Assembly: GCA_021161085.1 (NCBI GenBank)
Contig: JAGHBH010000178.1
Span: 1-6,449 of the forward strand
DNA from: Thermoplasmata archaeon
Lineage (GTDB): Archaea; Thermoplasmatota; Thermoplasmata; JAGHBH01
Reading direction: 5' to 3'
DNA length: 6,449 nt
A model generated the notes under the pieces. That model was not told the origin of the DNA. It saw only the letters and a list, made by a program, of their open reading frames with translations, and did no database searches. Made by a program: the position numbers and the translations under genes. This document shows positions 1 through 5,234 of this stretch, one piece after another. Within the stretch, counting starts at the first letter, position 1, and every line of letters starts with the position of its first letter.

Positions 1-420
1 GCCATAACCTTCGTCACCTCCAGGGAGAAGGGTCATCTGCGGGCCGTGGAATTCCTCATACGCCAGAAGATACCCAGAGGCGAGGTCCCCCGGAGAAGCG
101 GAAGGGGAGAGGGCAGGGACAGGATAAGGAAGCGCATAGACTTCGACGAACACTGCGACCCCTTCGGCATGGTCACCTTCGAGCTGGACATAGGAAAGAA
201 GGACGGTCTCACCCTCACCGATCTCGTCCACCTGTTCACCTCCCGGGCCAAGGTCAGGGAGGGACTGCTCGGAGACATCCGCATGGAGGACAACAGGTCC
301 CTTGTACAGGTGCACAAGAGCGCGGGCATGAACGTGGTCAAGAACCTGGGGGCCTTCAAATACGGCAGCGGCAGATACCACGCAAGGCTGGTGACCCGGA
401 GGGACGGGGAAGAGGGATAA
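1..420 (+). CDS. DEAD-box RNA helicase, C-terminal part with DbpA-type RNA-binding domain (5' truncated)
   Basis: The frame is open from base 1, so this is the last 139 codons of a longer gene and the GTG at 46 is an internal codon, not the start. The first ~31 residues (AITFVTSREKGHLRAVEFL, then QKIPRGEVP) match the end of the second RecA-like domain of DEAD-box helicases, where a 'G.AitfvtprE...lr.ie' segment leads into 'I....vP'. After a short basic linker (RRSGRGEGRDRIRKR), residues ~57-133 resemble the DbpA C-terminal RNA-binding domain (Pfam DbpA type): FELDIGKKDGLTLTDLVHLF, then a GDIRMEDNRSLVQV segment. In this family the domain has an RRM-like fold that directs ATP-dependent RNA unwinding to structured RNA such as rRNA. 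The expected role is cytoplasmic RNA remodelling, for example in ribosome assembly or cold response. The catalytic motifs (Q, I, DEAD, SAT) lie outside the window, so activity cannot be judged. The family call is fairly secure; the RNA target is unknown. Confidence 0.85.
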   Translation, partial: AITFVTSREKGHLRAVEFLIRQKIPRGEVPRRSGRGEGRDRIRKRIDFDEHCDPFGMVTFELDIGKKDGLTLTDLVHLFTSRAKVREGLLGDIRMEDNRSLVQVHKSAGMNVVKNLGAFKYGSGRYHARLVTRRDGEEG

Positions 421-422
421 CC

Positions 423-428
423 ATATAA
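423..428 (+). promoter_or_regulatory. Possible TATA-like element upstream of the SecB-like gene
   Basis: ATATAA lies 3 bases after the helicase stop codon. An archaeal TATA box acts about 25 bases upstream of the start site, which would put transcription initiation near 450 and leave a leader of about 25 bases before the ATG at 478. No clear BRE is seen, and the spacing is equally compatible with read-through from the helicase gene. Weak evidence. Confidence 0.25.
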
Positions 429-477
429 CCCATCAAAACCGTAGGGTGCGGATGTGAAAAAGGGAGAAGTGAGAGAT

Positions 478-897
478 ATGCCTATCAAAGGTTTCGAGAT
501 AAAAGCCGTGGAGGCAAAACGCCTGGCTCCCCCGGGACCACAGAGGGGGGTCAGGGTGGACCACAACAGCACCGTAACCTCCATAGTGCCCAAGGGAGAC
601 GACGAGGCTGTGGTAGCCTTCAGGTTCACGGCCACATACGGCCCCCTGGGATTCATAACCGTGGAAGGGGAGATAACCTACAGGGGAGATGCGGAGGCCC
701 TTGTCCGGGAATGGCAGGAGAACCGCAAGATGCCAGATGCCGCCGCCCAGGAGATACACAGCGCCATAATAGGCAACTGTATCACCGAGGCCGTGGTGCT
801 GGCGAGAGAGGTAAGGCTGCCCCCACCTATACCCCTGCCCCAGGTGAATATACAGAAGTACAAGCCGCACCACCAGCCCGGGCCAGAGGTGATGTGA
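478..897 (+). CDS. Archaeal SecB-like small protein (MJ0357-type family)
   Basis: This is a 139-residue soluble protein with no signal peptide or membrane segment. An N-terminal strand region (MPIKGFEIKAVEAKR) is followed by a central beta-strand block at residues 46-71 (VVAFRFTATYGPLGFITVEG), a helix region at 72-110, and a proline-rich end at 114-121 (LPPPIPLP). This order resembles bacterial SecB and archaeal SecB-like proteins such as MJ0357: 'F.f...Y.p..g.i.veGei.y', then a small helix, then 'LPPPIPLP'. SecB proteins are tetrameric holdase chaperones that keep unfolded clients export-competent or serve toxin-antitoxin systems. No toxin or Sec gene is adjacent, so the role here is open. 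ATG 478 is preferred because GGGAG (462-466) precedes it; an in-frame GTG at 454 would add eight residues and is preceded by GGGTG at 444-448. The stop is 7 bases before the next start, so the genes are probably cotranscribed. The gene is clear; the family call comes from motif memory and is moderate. Confidence 0.75.
   Translation: MPIKGFEIKAVEAKRLAPPGPQRGVRVDHNSTVTSIVPKGDDEAVVAFRFTATYGPLGFITVEGEITYRGDAEALVREWQENRKMPDAAAQEIHSAIIGNCITEAVVLAREVRLPPPIPLPQVNIQKYKPHHQPGPEVM
886..893 (+). promoter_or_regulatory. Strong Shine-Dalgarno site for the CitG-like gene
   Basis: GAGGTGAT lies within the last codons of the SecB-like gene and is complementary to the archaeal 16S rRNA 3' end. It sits 11 bases before ATG 905, slightly longer than the usual spacing, and supports the 905 start over the in-frame ATGs at 935, 950 and 953. 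Confidence 0.55.
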
Positions 898-904
898 CCC
901 CAGG

Positions 905-1870
905 ATGCACCCCCGGGTGCCGGAGAGACCATGGATGGATGAGGGATACATGATGGAACCCGCTCTGGTGGGACGCCTCGTTTCCCTCGCCGCTCTCTTG
1001 GAATGCAGCGTGGACAAACCGGGCAACGTCGGCCCGGGGAAGGAATATGAGGACACCACCTTTCAGGATTATCTCATCTCCTCCCTGGTGCTGGGTGAAA
1101 CGGCGGTCCGGGTTGCCGGGGGAGATATCCCCGTGGGAGCGGGTGTGGAAGGGTATGTGGACGAGATAAAGATGCTCATGCCCGGAAACCCCCATCTCGG
1201 CACCGCCATCCTCCTCATGCCCCTGGCCAGAGCTGCGGGCACGCTGGTTTCAAACCCCCCCAACGGACATGCGATAACCGATATAACGGCGGATATAACA
1301 AGGGCCGTGGAAGCCATCCGTTCGGCGATCGTCGGGGTTCTTGAAGGGATGGATAAAGAAGATGCGGCGGCCGTATGCCGGGCGATAAAAAAGATGAACC
1401 CCCCGGGTCTCATGGACCCCTATTTCAGGGATACTCCCGTCGAGGAGTTGGAACGGAATATCCTGGCGGAGAACACTACTTTTTTGCGTTGGATGGAGAA
1501 GGGAGCGGAGGACGACGGGGTTGCCAGGGAGATATACGATCTGTATCCCATATCCCTCAGACACGGCGCCTTTCTGGCGGGGAAGGGGAGGCGGATGAGA
1601 GAGTATGTCCAAGAGACATTCCTCCGGATACTGGCAGAGAACCAGGACACCTTCATAGCCGGAATACACGGAGAAAGAACGGCGGAGAACATAAGCCGGT
1701 GGGCCGGGAAGATACTGTCACTCACAGGAGACCGACGGGAGGAGGAGATCGAAAAAATGGACCGCTACTGCAGACTCCGCAATATAAACCCCGGGACAAC
1801 AGCGGACCTCACCGCCTCATCCATATTCATAGGCCTGCTGGCCTGCCAGCTGACGGAGGGGAGACCGTGA
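905..1870 (+). CDS. CitG-like triphosphoribosyl-dephospho-CoA synthase family protein
   Basis: CitG/MdcB enzymes make 2'-(5''-triphosphoribosyl)-3'-dephospho-CoA from ATP and dephospho-CoA, the precursor of the prosthetic group of citrate lyase and malonate decarboxylase. The 321-residue product has the family landmarks in order: LAALLECSVDKPGNV (28-42), GNPHLGTAILLMPLARAAG (94-112), DLYPISLRHGAFLAGKG (212-228), NQDTFIAGIHGE (246-257) and the C-terminal NPGTTADLTASSIF (295-308). Length and motif spacing look normal and nothing appears broken. Archaeal members (COG1767 type) commonly occur without citrate lyase, as here, so the true substrate is uncertain; a role in cofactor biosynthesis is more likely. 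The next gene, DUF447, overlaps its stop codon, implying a shared process. Start choice: ATG 905 follows GAGGTGAT. ATG 935 follows GGAGAG (922-927) with 7-base spacing, and ATG 950 follows GAGGG (941-945); either would remove a poorly conserved-looking N-terminus. The family is secure; the biochemical role is not. Confidence 0.85.
   Translation: MHPRVPERPWMDEGYMMEPALVGRLVSLAALLECSVDKPGNVGPGKEYEDTTFQDYLISSLVLGETAVRVAGGDIPVGAGVEGYVDEIKMLMPGNPHLGTAILLMPLARAAGTLVSNPPNGHAITDITADITRAVEAIRSAIVGVLEGMDKEDAAAVCRAIKKMNPPGLMDPYFRDTPVEELERNILAENTTFLRWMEKGAEDDGVAREIYDLYPISLRHGAFLAGKGRRMREYVQETFLRILAENQDTFIAGIHGERTAENISRWAGKILSLTGDRREEEIEKMDRYCRLRNINPGTTADLTASSIFIGLLACQLTEGRP
1855..1859 (+). promoter_or_regulatory. 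Shine-Dalgarno site for the coupled DUF447 start
   Basis: GGAGG within the end of the CitG-like gene lies 7 bases before GTG 1867. This good spacing decides the start of the downstream gene, whose GTGA overlaps the upstream TGA stop by 4 bases. Confidence 0.7.
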
Positions 1871-2610
1871 GCCGTGACCACGCCCCCTTTCCTCCTTTTC
1901 CACCGGGCGCCTACGAGGCCCTTCTGATCCTCCCATACCCTGGGGCCGGATACAACCTGGCCACCATGGGCGCCGGATGGGACGGCACGAGATTCCACAT
2001 CAGGGCCTTCCGTGGAACGGACACATTCTCCATAACCTCTGAGATGGAAGGGGGGAGAGAACCGGAGGAACCTTCATGTCTGCTTGCCTTCTACACACCG
2101 GACGACCCGGAAGGAATGGCCCTCCTGGTCCACCACGCGCTCACGGGATGGGGAGACGGAAAAGCGGATATCCCATCGGACAGCCCGGACCCTTTGGAGG
2201 CCCTACAACCCGAACCCCCATACCTCGCGGAATGCCTCCTGGCCTCCAGAAGGGAGGAGGAAATAGACGACCGTTTTGGAAAGACCCGGGCTGCGGTTCT
2301 AACACTCACACCGGAAAGATGGCACAGGGGAACGTTCGCTGCCATCCCGGACACTCCGGGACAGAGGTATTTACCGGCCTTACCGGCCGTCCAGGGGAAA
2401 GAGGGGCCGTCTATACTGAGAGCGGCCGTCCACGCCACCCGGGCAAGGGTCCTGCTGATGGAATACGGGCGGAGGGAGAGGGCGGAGAAGGAAAGACGGC
2501 GGGCCATCAACATGCTGGACGGCATATCCGGAGGGAGGAGCGTTGAAAAGGCCGTGGGAGAGATAGAAATGTTCCTGCGGTCTCTCCCTTGGCGATGCCA
2601 TCTTTCGTAG
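1867..2610 (+). CDS. Divergent DUF447-family protein (probable flavin-binding fold)
   Basis: The 247-residue product starts with GTG in a 4-base overlap with the preceding stop and has a well-placed GGAGG. The N-terminal region YEALLILPYPGAGYNLATMG (residues ~17-36), followed by FHIRAFRGTDTFSI, resembles the DUF447 opening 'yEt.v.t....~nlAPMGv...~..i.pf..t.ty', where the fold is a split-barrel flavin-binding type. The C-terminal half ends in ILRAAVHATRARVL, like the conserved 'aviEa.vhaTR', and a final helix (VEKAVGEIEMFL). It is divergent: the usual PMG is TMG, and the segment where DUF447 proteins often have NRA reads GPSIL. No signal peptide or membrane segment is seen. DUF447 has no assigned reaction. 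COG1767/CitG-like and DUF447 genes are, as I recall, both linked to tetrahydromethanopterin-related gene sets, which would fit a cofactor role, but that is inference. A longer overlapping frame (1375-2610, same stop) is not the real start because its first part is antiphase shadow of the CitG-like gene. Confidence 0.75.
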   Translation: MSRDHAPFPPFPPGAYEALLILPYPGAGYNLATMGAGWDGTRFHIRAFRGTDTFSITSEMEGGREPEEPSCLLAFYTPDDPEGMALLVHHALTGWGDGKADIPSDSPDPLEALQPEPPYLAECLLASRREEEIDDRFGKTRAAVLTLTPERWHRGTFAAIPDTPGQRYLPALPAVQGKEGPSILRAAVHATRARVLLMEYGRRERAEKERRRAINMLDGISGGRSVEKAVGEIEMFLRSLPWRCHLS

Positions 2611-2620
2611 AAACCACCGT

Positions 2621-2654
2621 GTTTTATCAGATCGGTATACAAACCTGGTAAAAT
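2621..2654. terminator. Imperfect hairpin in the convergent gap, possible bidirectional terminator
   Basis: TTTTATCAG (2622-2630) pairs with CTGGTAAAA (2645-2653) over nine positions with one G-U wobble, around a 14-base loop; outer bases 2621/2654 could add a G-U pair. Because both arms carry a T/A run, each strand has a T4 run: + at 2622-2625, - at 2653-2650. It lies 11 bases after the DUF447 stop and about 60 bases after the stop of the 806-residue protein gene. No long U tract follows, so termination is only suggested. The rest of the 103-bp gap (2611-2713) shows nothing recognisable. Confidence 0.35.
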
Positions 2655-2713
2655 ATCCCTGACGCCTCCATTGTCCCGAAATACCCACACGCATCCCGTC
2701 CAGCCCACTTTCC

Positions 2714-5134
2714 TCATCTGATGTGGTCCAGTGTGAATGAACCGATGTTCAGGTTCTGCTTGCTGTGAGTATATTGGATATAAGACCGGGACTGCACGTC
2801 GCAAATACCCTGGACGGCCAGATACGTCTTGAGCTGCTCCACCTTGAAATCTATTGTCCCGTCCATCACGTGGCTTATGCTCTGTATCTCCGTCTCCGAA
2901 TGCATCCCCTTCTCTATAGCATATAGAGCCACGGCCTTGTCCCTCTTCCTCCTGCCGGTGAATGGCTGGAGGAACTTGAACGTCTCAGTGGCCCCCAGAT
3001 AAGCTATCACCGTGGAGACGGAGCGGAAGGCAAGCCGATAATACTTGTGGGTCTTCTTGAACTCCTTGGCCGCATCATCCACCGCCGTCAAGATCTCCTT
3101 GGTGTCGGATACTCCATCTATATAGGTGGTATAAGGATCCGTGGGCTCTTCCCCCATTGTCAGAGAATAGGTGTCCACATATCTGACCAGCCCCATCTTC
3201 TCATATTCCTCGTACCCGGACAGAACGAAGGACATCTCCTCCCGTATCTCCAGCGGGGTCTTGTCCGTTATAACCCAGATGGCTGGCACACCCTTCTTCA
3301 ACCCCTCGGCGATGAACCTGTTCATGAGAGTCTCCTTCCCCACGAAAGCCGGGCCATAGACAGCAACATTGGAGCCGAAAGGAATGCCTCCCATCAACAG
3401 ATCATCCAGCCTCTGGATGCCGGTCTTGACCTTCTCTATCTTCCACTCCATCATCCTGTCCTCTTCCCTGGCCTCTATCTCCTCCTCGATAAGCCCCTGC
3501 TCCCGCAGCCTGAGCTCCTCTTCCTTGGCCCGGATATACTTCTCCTTGGCCATTATCTCCCTTTCCTTCTCCGCTATCTGGGCCTTCAACTCCTCCAGCT
3601 TCTTCTGGGCCTCCTGTTGCTCCATCGTGCCTATGCCCTTCTTGGCCTCCTCCACCCTCCGGCGCTCGGCCTCCAGAAGCTTCTCCCTGTGCATCAAATC
3701 CTCTTCCCGGCGCAGGAGCTCCTCCTCCTTGTAGGCCACGGTCTCCCTCAGCTTCCTTATCTCCTCCTCCTTCAATGACAGCTGACGTTTGAGGTCGGCG
3801 AACTCCTCCTCCTTCAGCAACAGCGCCTTCTCCTTGTTGGCCAGTTCCCTCTCCTTCAACAGCAGCTCCTCGCTTATCGCCGCCTCATCCTTGCCCGAGA
3901 GCTCCATCTGCTCCTTCAGCTGCGACAGCTCCAGCTCCAACACCTGAACCCTCTTCTCCAATTCCGCCTTTTCATCCAGAAGTTTCTTCTTCTCCTCCAG
4001 CCACTCCGCCTCGGCAGCGGCCAGAGCCTCCTCGGAAAGCGGCTCGCCCGCCTCTTGAAGAAGAATTGCCTCCCCACTGGCCAACGCCTCTTCCTTCTGG
4101 AGCAGGTTCTTCTCCTTCACCGCCAGTTCCTTCTCCTTCTGGATTAGTTCCATCTCTTTCTTCTTGATCTCCTTCTCCGCTTCGGGCATAGACTCCAGTT
4201 TCTTCTCCATCTCCCTACGAAGGGCCTGGAGCTCGTTCTCCGTCTCCTTCAGCTTAACCTCCAGCTTTTCCTTCAACGCTATCTGCTGATCCAGCATCCT
4301 CTGCAGCTTCAGAGCATCCTTCCCCTGGGCCTTGGCCTGCTGTGCCTTTATATATTTAATGACCGCAACGCTGCTCTTCTTTACGTTCTCCAGTTCCTTC
4401 TCCAGCTCCTCTCGCTTCCTTATCTCCTCTTCCAGAGAGGCCTTCAGCGTGGCGTTCTCAGACACCACATCCTCTATGTTCACCTTTCCAGCCTTCAACC
4501 CCTTGACCAGGGATTTTACCTCCTCCCTGATGGCGGAGATGTCAGCGGAGACCATGCGAACGGCCTCCGAACCCCCGGGCTCCTCCTCCGGCTCCTCGGT
4601 CAGCCACTCCTCCAAAGCCGTATCCTCGTCCCCCATCAGCCACCGCTTTAGAGAATCAACTCCATTTTGACCGTTTCTTCCGTCTCCGGGCTCTCTTTTC
4701 CCGGTCTCCTCTTTTTTTGTCCGGATCTTCTTTCCGCCCTTCTTCTCTTCTTCACCCTTGAGCCACTCTTCCAGCGCCCCCTCTTCCTCGCCAGCCAGCC
4801 ATTTCTCCAGTTCTGTCTTATCATCCTCTCCTCCCCCACTCTCCGCCTCAGATCCGTTATCTCCGGAATCACCGGAAGAAGAGGCAGAGGAAAGGGCGTT
4901 GACCACGGTCTCCGCAAGCTTCCTGTCAAAACCGTCCAGCTTCTCCACTTCCTCCACCGACGCCTTCCCTATCTTCTCCATGGTGTCGAATCCCGCGTCC
5001 ATGAGGGTCTTGGCCCTCTTCTCGTCCATCCCCTTCAACCTCAACAGCCTGGACAGCATGCTCTCTCCGGAGGGGGCGTCTCCAGAACCAGAAGGGTTCT
5101 TTCCGCTTCCACCGCCTCTATCGGGAGAGAGCAT
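2714..5134 (-). CDS. HhH / Trp-Leu repeat / long coiled-coil / degenerate KaiC-RadA-like ATPase-fold protein
   Basis: This 806-residue soluble protein has four zones. Residues 1-27 are Gly/Ser-rich. Residues ~28-82 form a helix-hairpin-helix-like domain (LRLKGMDEKRAKTLMDAGFD, then a second hairpin around LDGFDRKLAE), as in the N-terminus of RadA and topoisomerase-type DNA-binding modules. Residues ~83-190 are an acidic linker with four Trp-Leu motifs (W112, W124, W165, W177). Residues ~198-562 are a nearly continuous coiled coil rich in Lys/Glu heptads. Residues ~566-806 resemble a KaiC/RadA-type RecA fold: TGIQRLDDLLMGGIPFGSNV, then Walker A-like GPAFVGKET (594-602) with Glu in the Ser/Thr position. 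Strand YRLAFRSVS (699-707) has Arg704 where 'vviDS.S' carries Asp, and TDKTP (623-627) stands where KaiC proteins usually have a Glu pair. ATP hydrolysis therefore looks doubtful. ATG 5134 has GAGGA (5141-5145) 6 bases upstream; Met26 (ATG at 5059) with GGAGAG is an alternative. It lies downstream of polB with its own TATA-like element. Function is unknown; a scaffold or DNA-linked regulator is inferred. Confidence 0.85.
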   Translation of the reverse strand: MLSPDRGGGSGKNPSGSGDAPSGESMLSRLLRLKGMDEKRAKTLMDAGFDTMEKIGKASVEEVEKLDGFDRKLAETVVNALSSASSSGDSGDNGSEAESGGGEDDKTELEKWLAGEEEGALEEWLKGEEEKKGGKKIRTKKEETGKREPGDGRNGQNGVDSLKRWLMGDEDTALEEWLTEEPEEEPGGSEAVRMVSADISAIREEVKSLVKGLKAGKVNIEDVVSENATLKASLEEEIRKREELEKELENVKKSSVAVIKYIKAQQAKAQGKDALKLQRMLDQQIALKEKLEVKLKETENELQALRREMEKKLESMPEAEKEIKKKEMELIQKEKELAVKEKNLLQKEEALASGEAILLQEAGEPLSEEALAAAEAEWLEEKKKLLDEKAELEKRVQVLELELSQLKEQMELSGKDEAAISEELLLKERELANKEKALLLKEEEFADLKRQLSLKEEEIRKLRETVAYKEEELLRREEDLMHREKLLEAERRRVEEAKKGIGTMEQQEAQKKLEELKAQIAEKEREIMAKEKYIRAKEEELRLREQGLIEEEIEAREEDRMMEWKIEKVKTGIQRLDDLLMGGIPFGSNVAVYGPAFVGKETLMNRFIAEGLKKGVPAIWVITDKTPLEIREEMSFVLSGYEEYEKMGLVRYVDTYSLTMGEEPTDPYTTYIDGVSDTKEILTAVDDAAKEFKKTHKYYRLAFRSVSTVIAYLGATETFKFLQPFTGRRKRDKAVALYAIEKGMHSETEIQSISHVMDGTIDFKVEQLKTYLAVQGICDVQSRSYIQYTHSKQNLNIGSFTLDHIR
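3449..4543 (-). repeat. Coiled-coil coding zone with strict Lys-Glu heptads (residues ~198-562)
   Basis: Three blocks show a Lys-Glu pair exactly every seven residues: K326, K333, K340, K347; then K427, K434, K441, K455, K469 in one phase, with LK/LR at 448 and 462 and R476, R483 continuing it; then K523, K530, K537, R544. The spacing is that of a long parallel coiled coil. A continuous rod of about 365 residues would be roughly 50 nm long at 0.15 nm per residue. Breaks with Gly/Pro occur near 353-366, 413-415 and 500-502, suggesting hinges. On the + strand the zone reads as pyrimidine-rich CTCCTCCTT-like DNA purely because Glu and Lys codons dominate. Confidence 0.8.
4586..4651 (-). repeat. 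Trp-Leu module, copy 2 (residues 162-183)
   Basis: The pattern is LKRWLMGDE followed by DTALEEWLTEEPEE. W165 and W177 are again 12 residues apart, and the copy starts 53 residues after copy 1. Both copies lie in an otherwise low-complexity acidic linker, so the conserved Trp and Leu stand out as likely binding short linear motifs. Confidence 0.8.
4745..4810 (-). repeat. Trp-Leu module, copy 1 (residues 109-130)
   Basis: The pattern is LEKWLAGEE followed by GALEEWLKGEEE. The tryptophans W112 and W124 are 12 residues apart. Copy 2 repeats the same plan, giving consensus L..WL.G.E..ALEEWL..E. Confidence 0.8.
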
Positions 5135-5140
5135 CCCACT

Positions 5141-5145
5141 TCCTC
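5141..5145 (-). promoter_or_regulatory. Shine-Dalgarno site for the 806-residue protein gene
   Basis: On the - strand this reads GAGGA, 6 bases before ATG 5134. It supports that start over the internal ATG at 5059. Confidence 0.6.
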
Positions 5146-5176
5146 TTCGGATTTGACGGCCTCCATAAACCCAATC

Positions 5177-5188
5177 GTCTTATAAGAC
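5177..5188 (-). promoter_or_regulatory. Palindromic TATA-like promoter element
   Basis: GTCTTATAAGAC is a perfect 12-bp palindrome centred on TATA in the 100-bp gap between polB and the 806-residue protein gene. Read on the - strand, a start site about 25 bases downstream would fall near 5157 and give a leader of about 23 bases containing the GAGGA site. A second T/A-rich stretch, GGGTTTATGG, lies at 5172-5163. No convincing BRE purine block is adjacent. The symmetry could also reflect a repressor operator. Confidence 0.5.
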
Positions 5189-5234
5189 TATTCCCCTCTC
5201 CAACCGCTCTCCACCGCCACATAACATAAAACCG

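Noticed and set aside
46..420. A complete small gene starting at GTG 46
   Set aside because: The frame continues upstream to base 1 with clear helicase-core sequence, so the gene is truncated by the window, not small.
433..1195. - strand open frames (433-1059, 678-932, 827-1195) opposite the SecB-like and CitG-like genes
   Set aside because: They overlap each other and the supported + strand genes, and show no recognisable domain.
1375..2610. Long + strand open frame beginning inside the CitG-like gene and ending at the DUF447 stop
   Set aside because: Its first ~165 codons overlap the CitG-like gene in another frame and give Arg/Gly/Pro-rich translation with no motif; the real start is GTG 1867 with GGAGG.
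2091..2804. 237-codon - strand open frame opposite the DUF447 gene and the convergent gap
   Set aside because: It overlaps two better supported genes and has no family motif; it fits the antisense shadow common in GC-rich DNA.
3047..3778. 243-codon + strand open frame that is Leu-rich and could look like a membrane protein
   Set aside because: Leucine runs arise from reading Glu/Lys codons (GAG, AAG) of the coiled coil on the opposite strand; no RBS or promoter is apparent.
3449..4543. CTCCTCCTT-like pyrimidine-rich repetitive DNA as a possible satellite or CRISPR-like array
   Set aside because: Repeats are irregular, with no constant spacer length, and follow the heptad coding pattern on the - strand.
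4667..5185. + strand open frames opposite the N-terminus of the 806-residue protein
   Set aside because: Ser/Leu-rich translations are the mirror of the acidic linker; no conserved motif, and they overlap the likely promoter.
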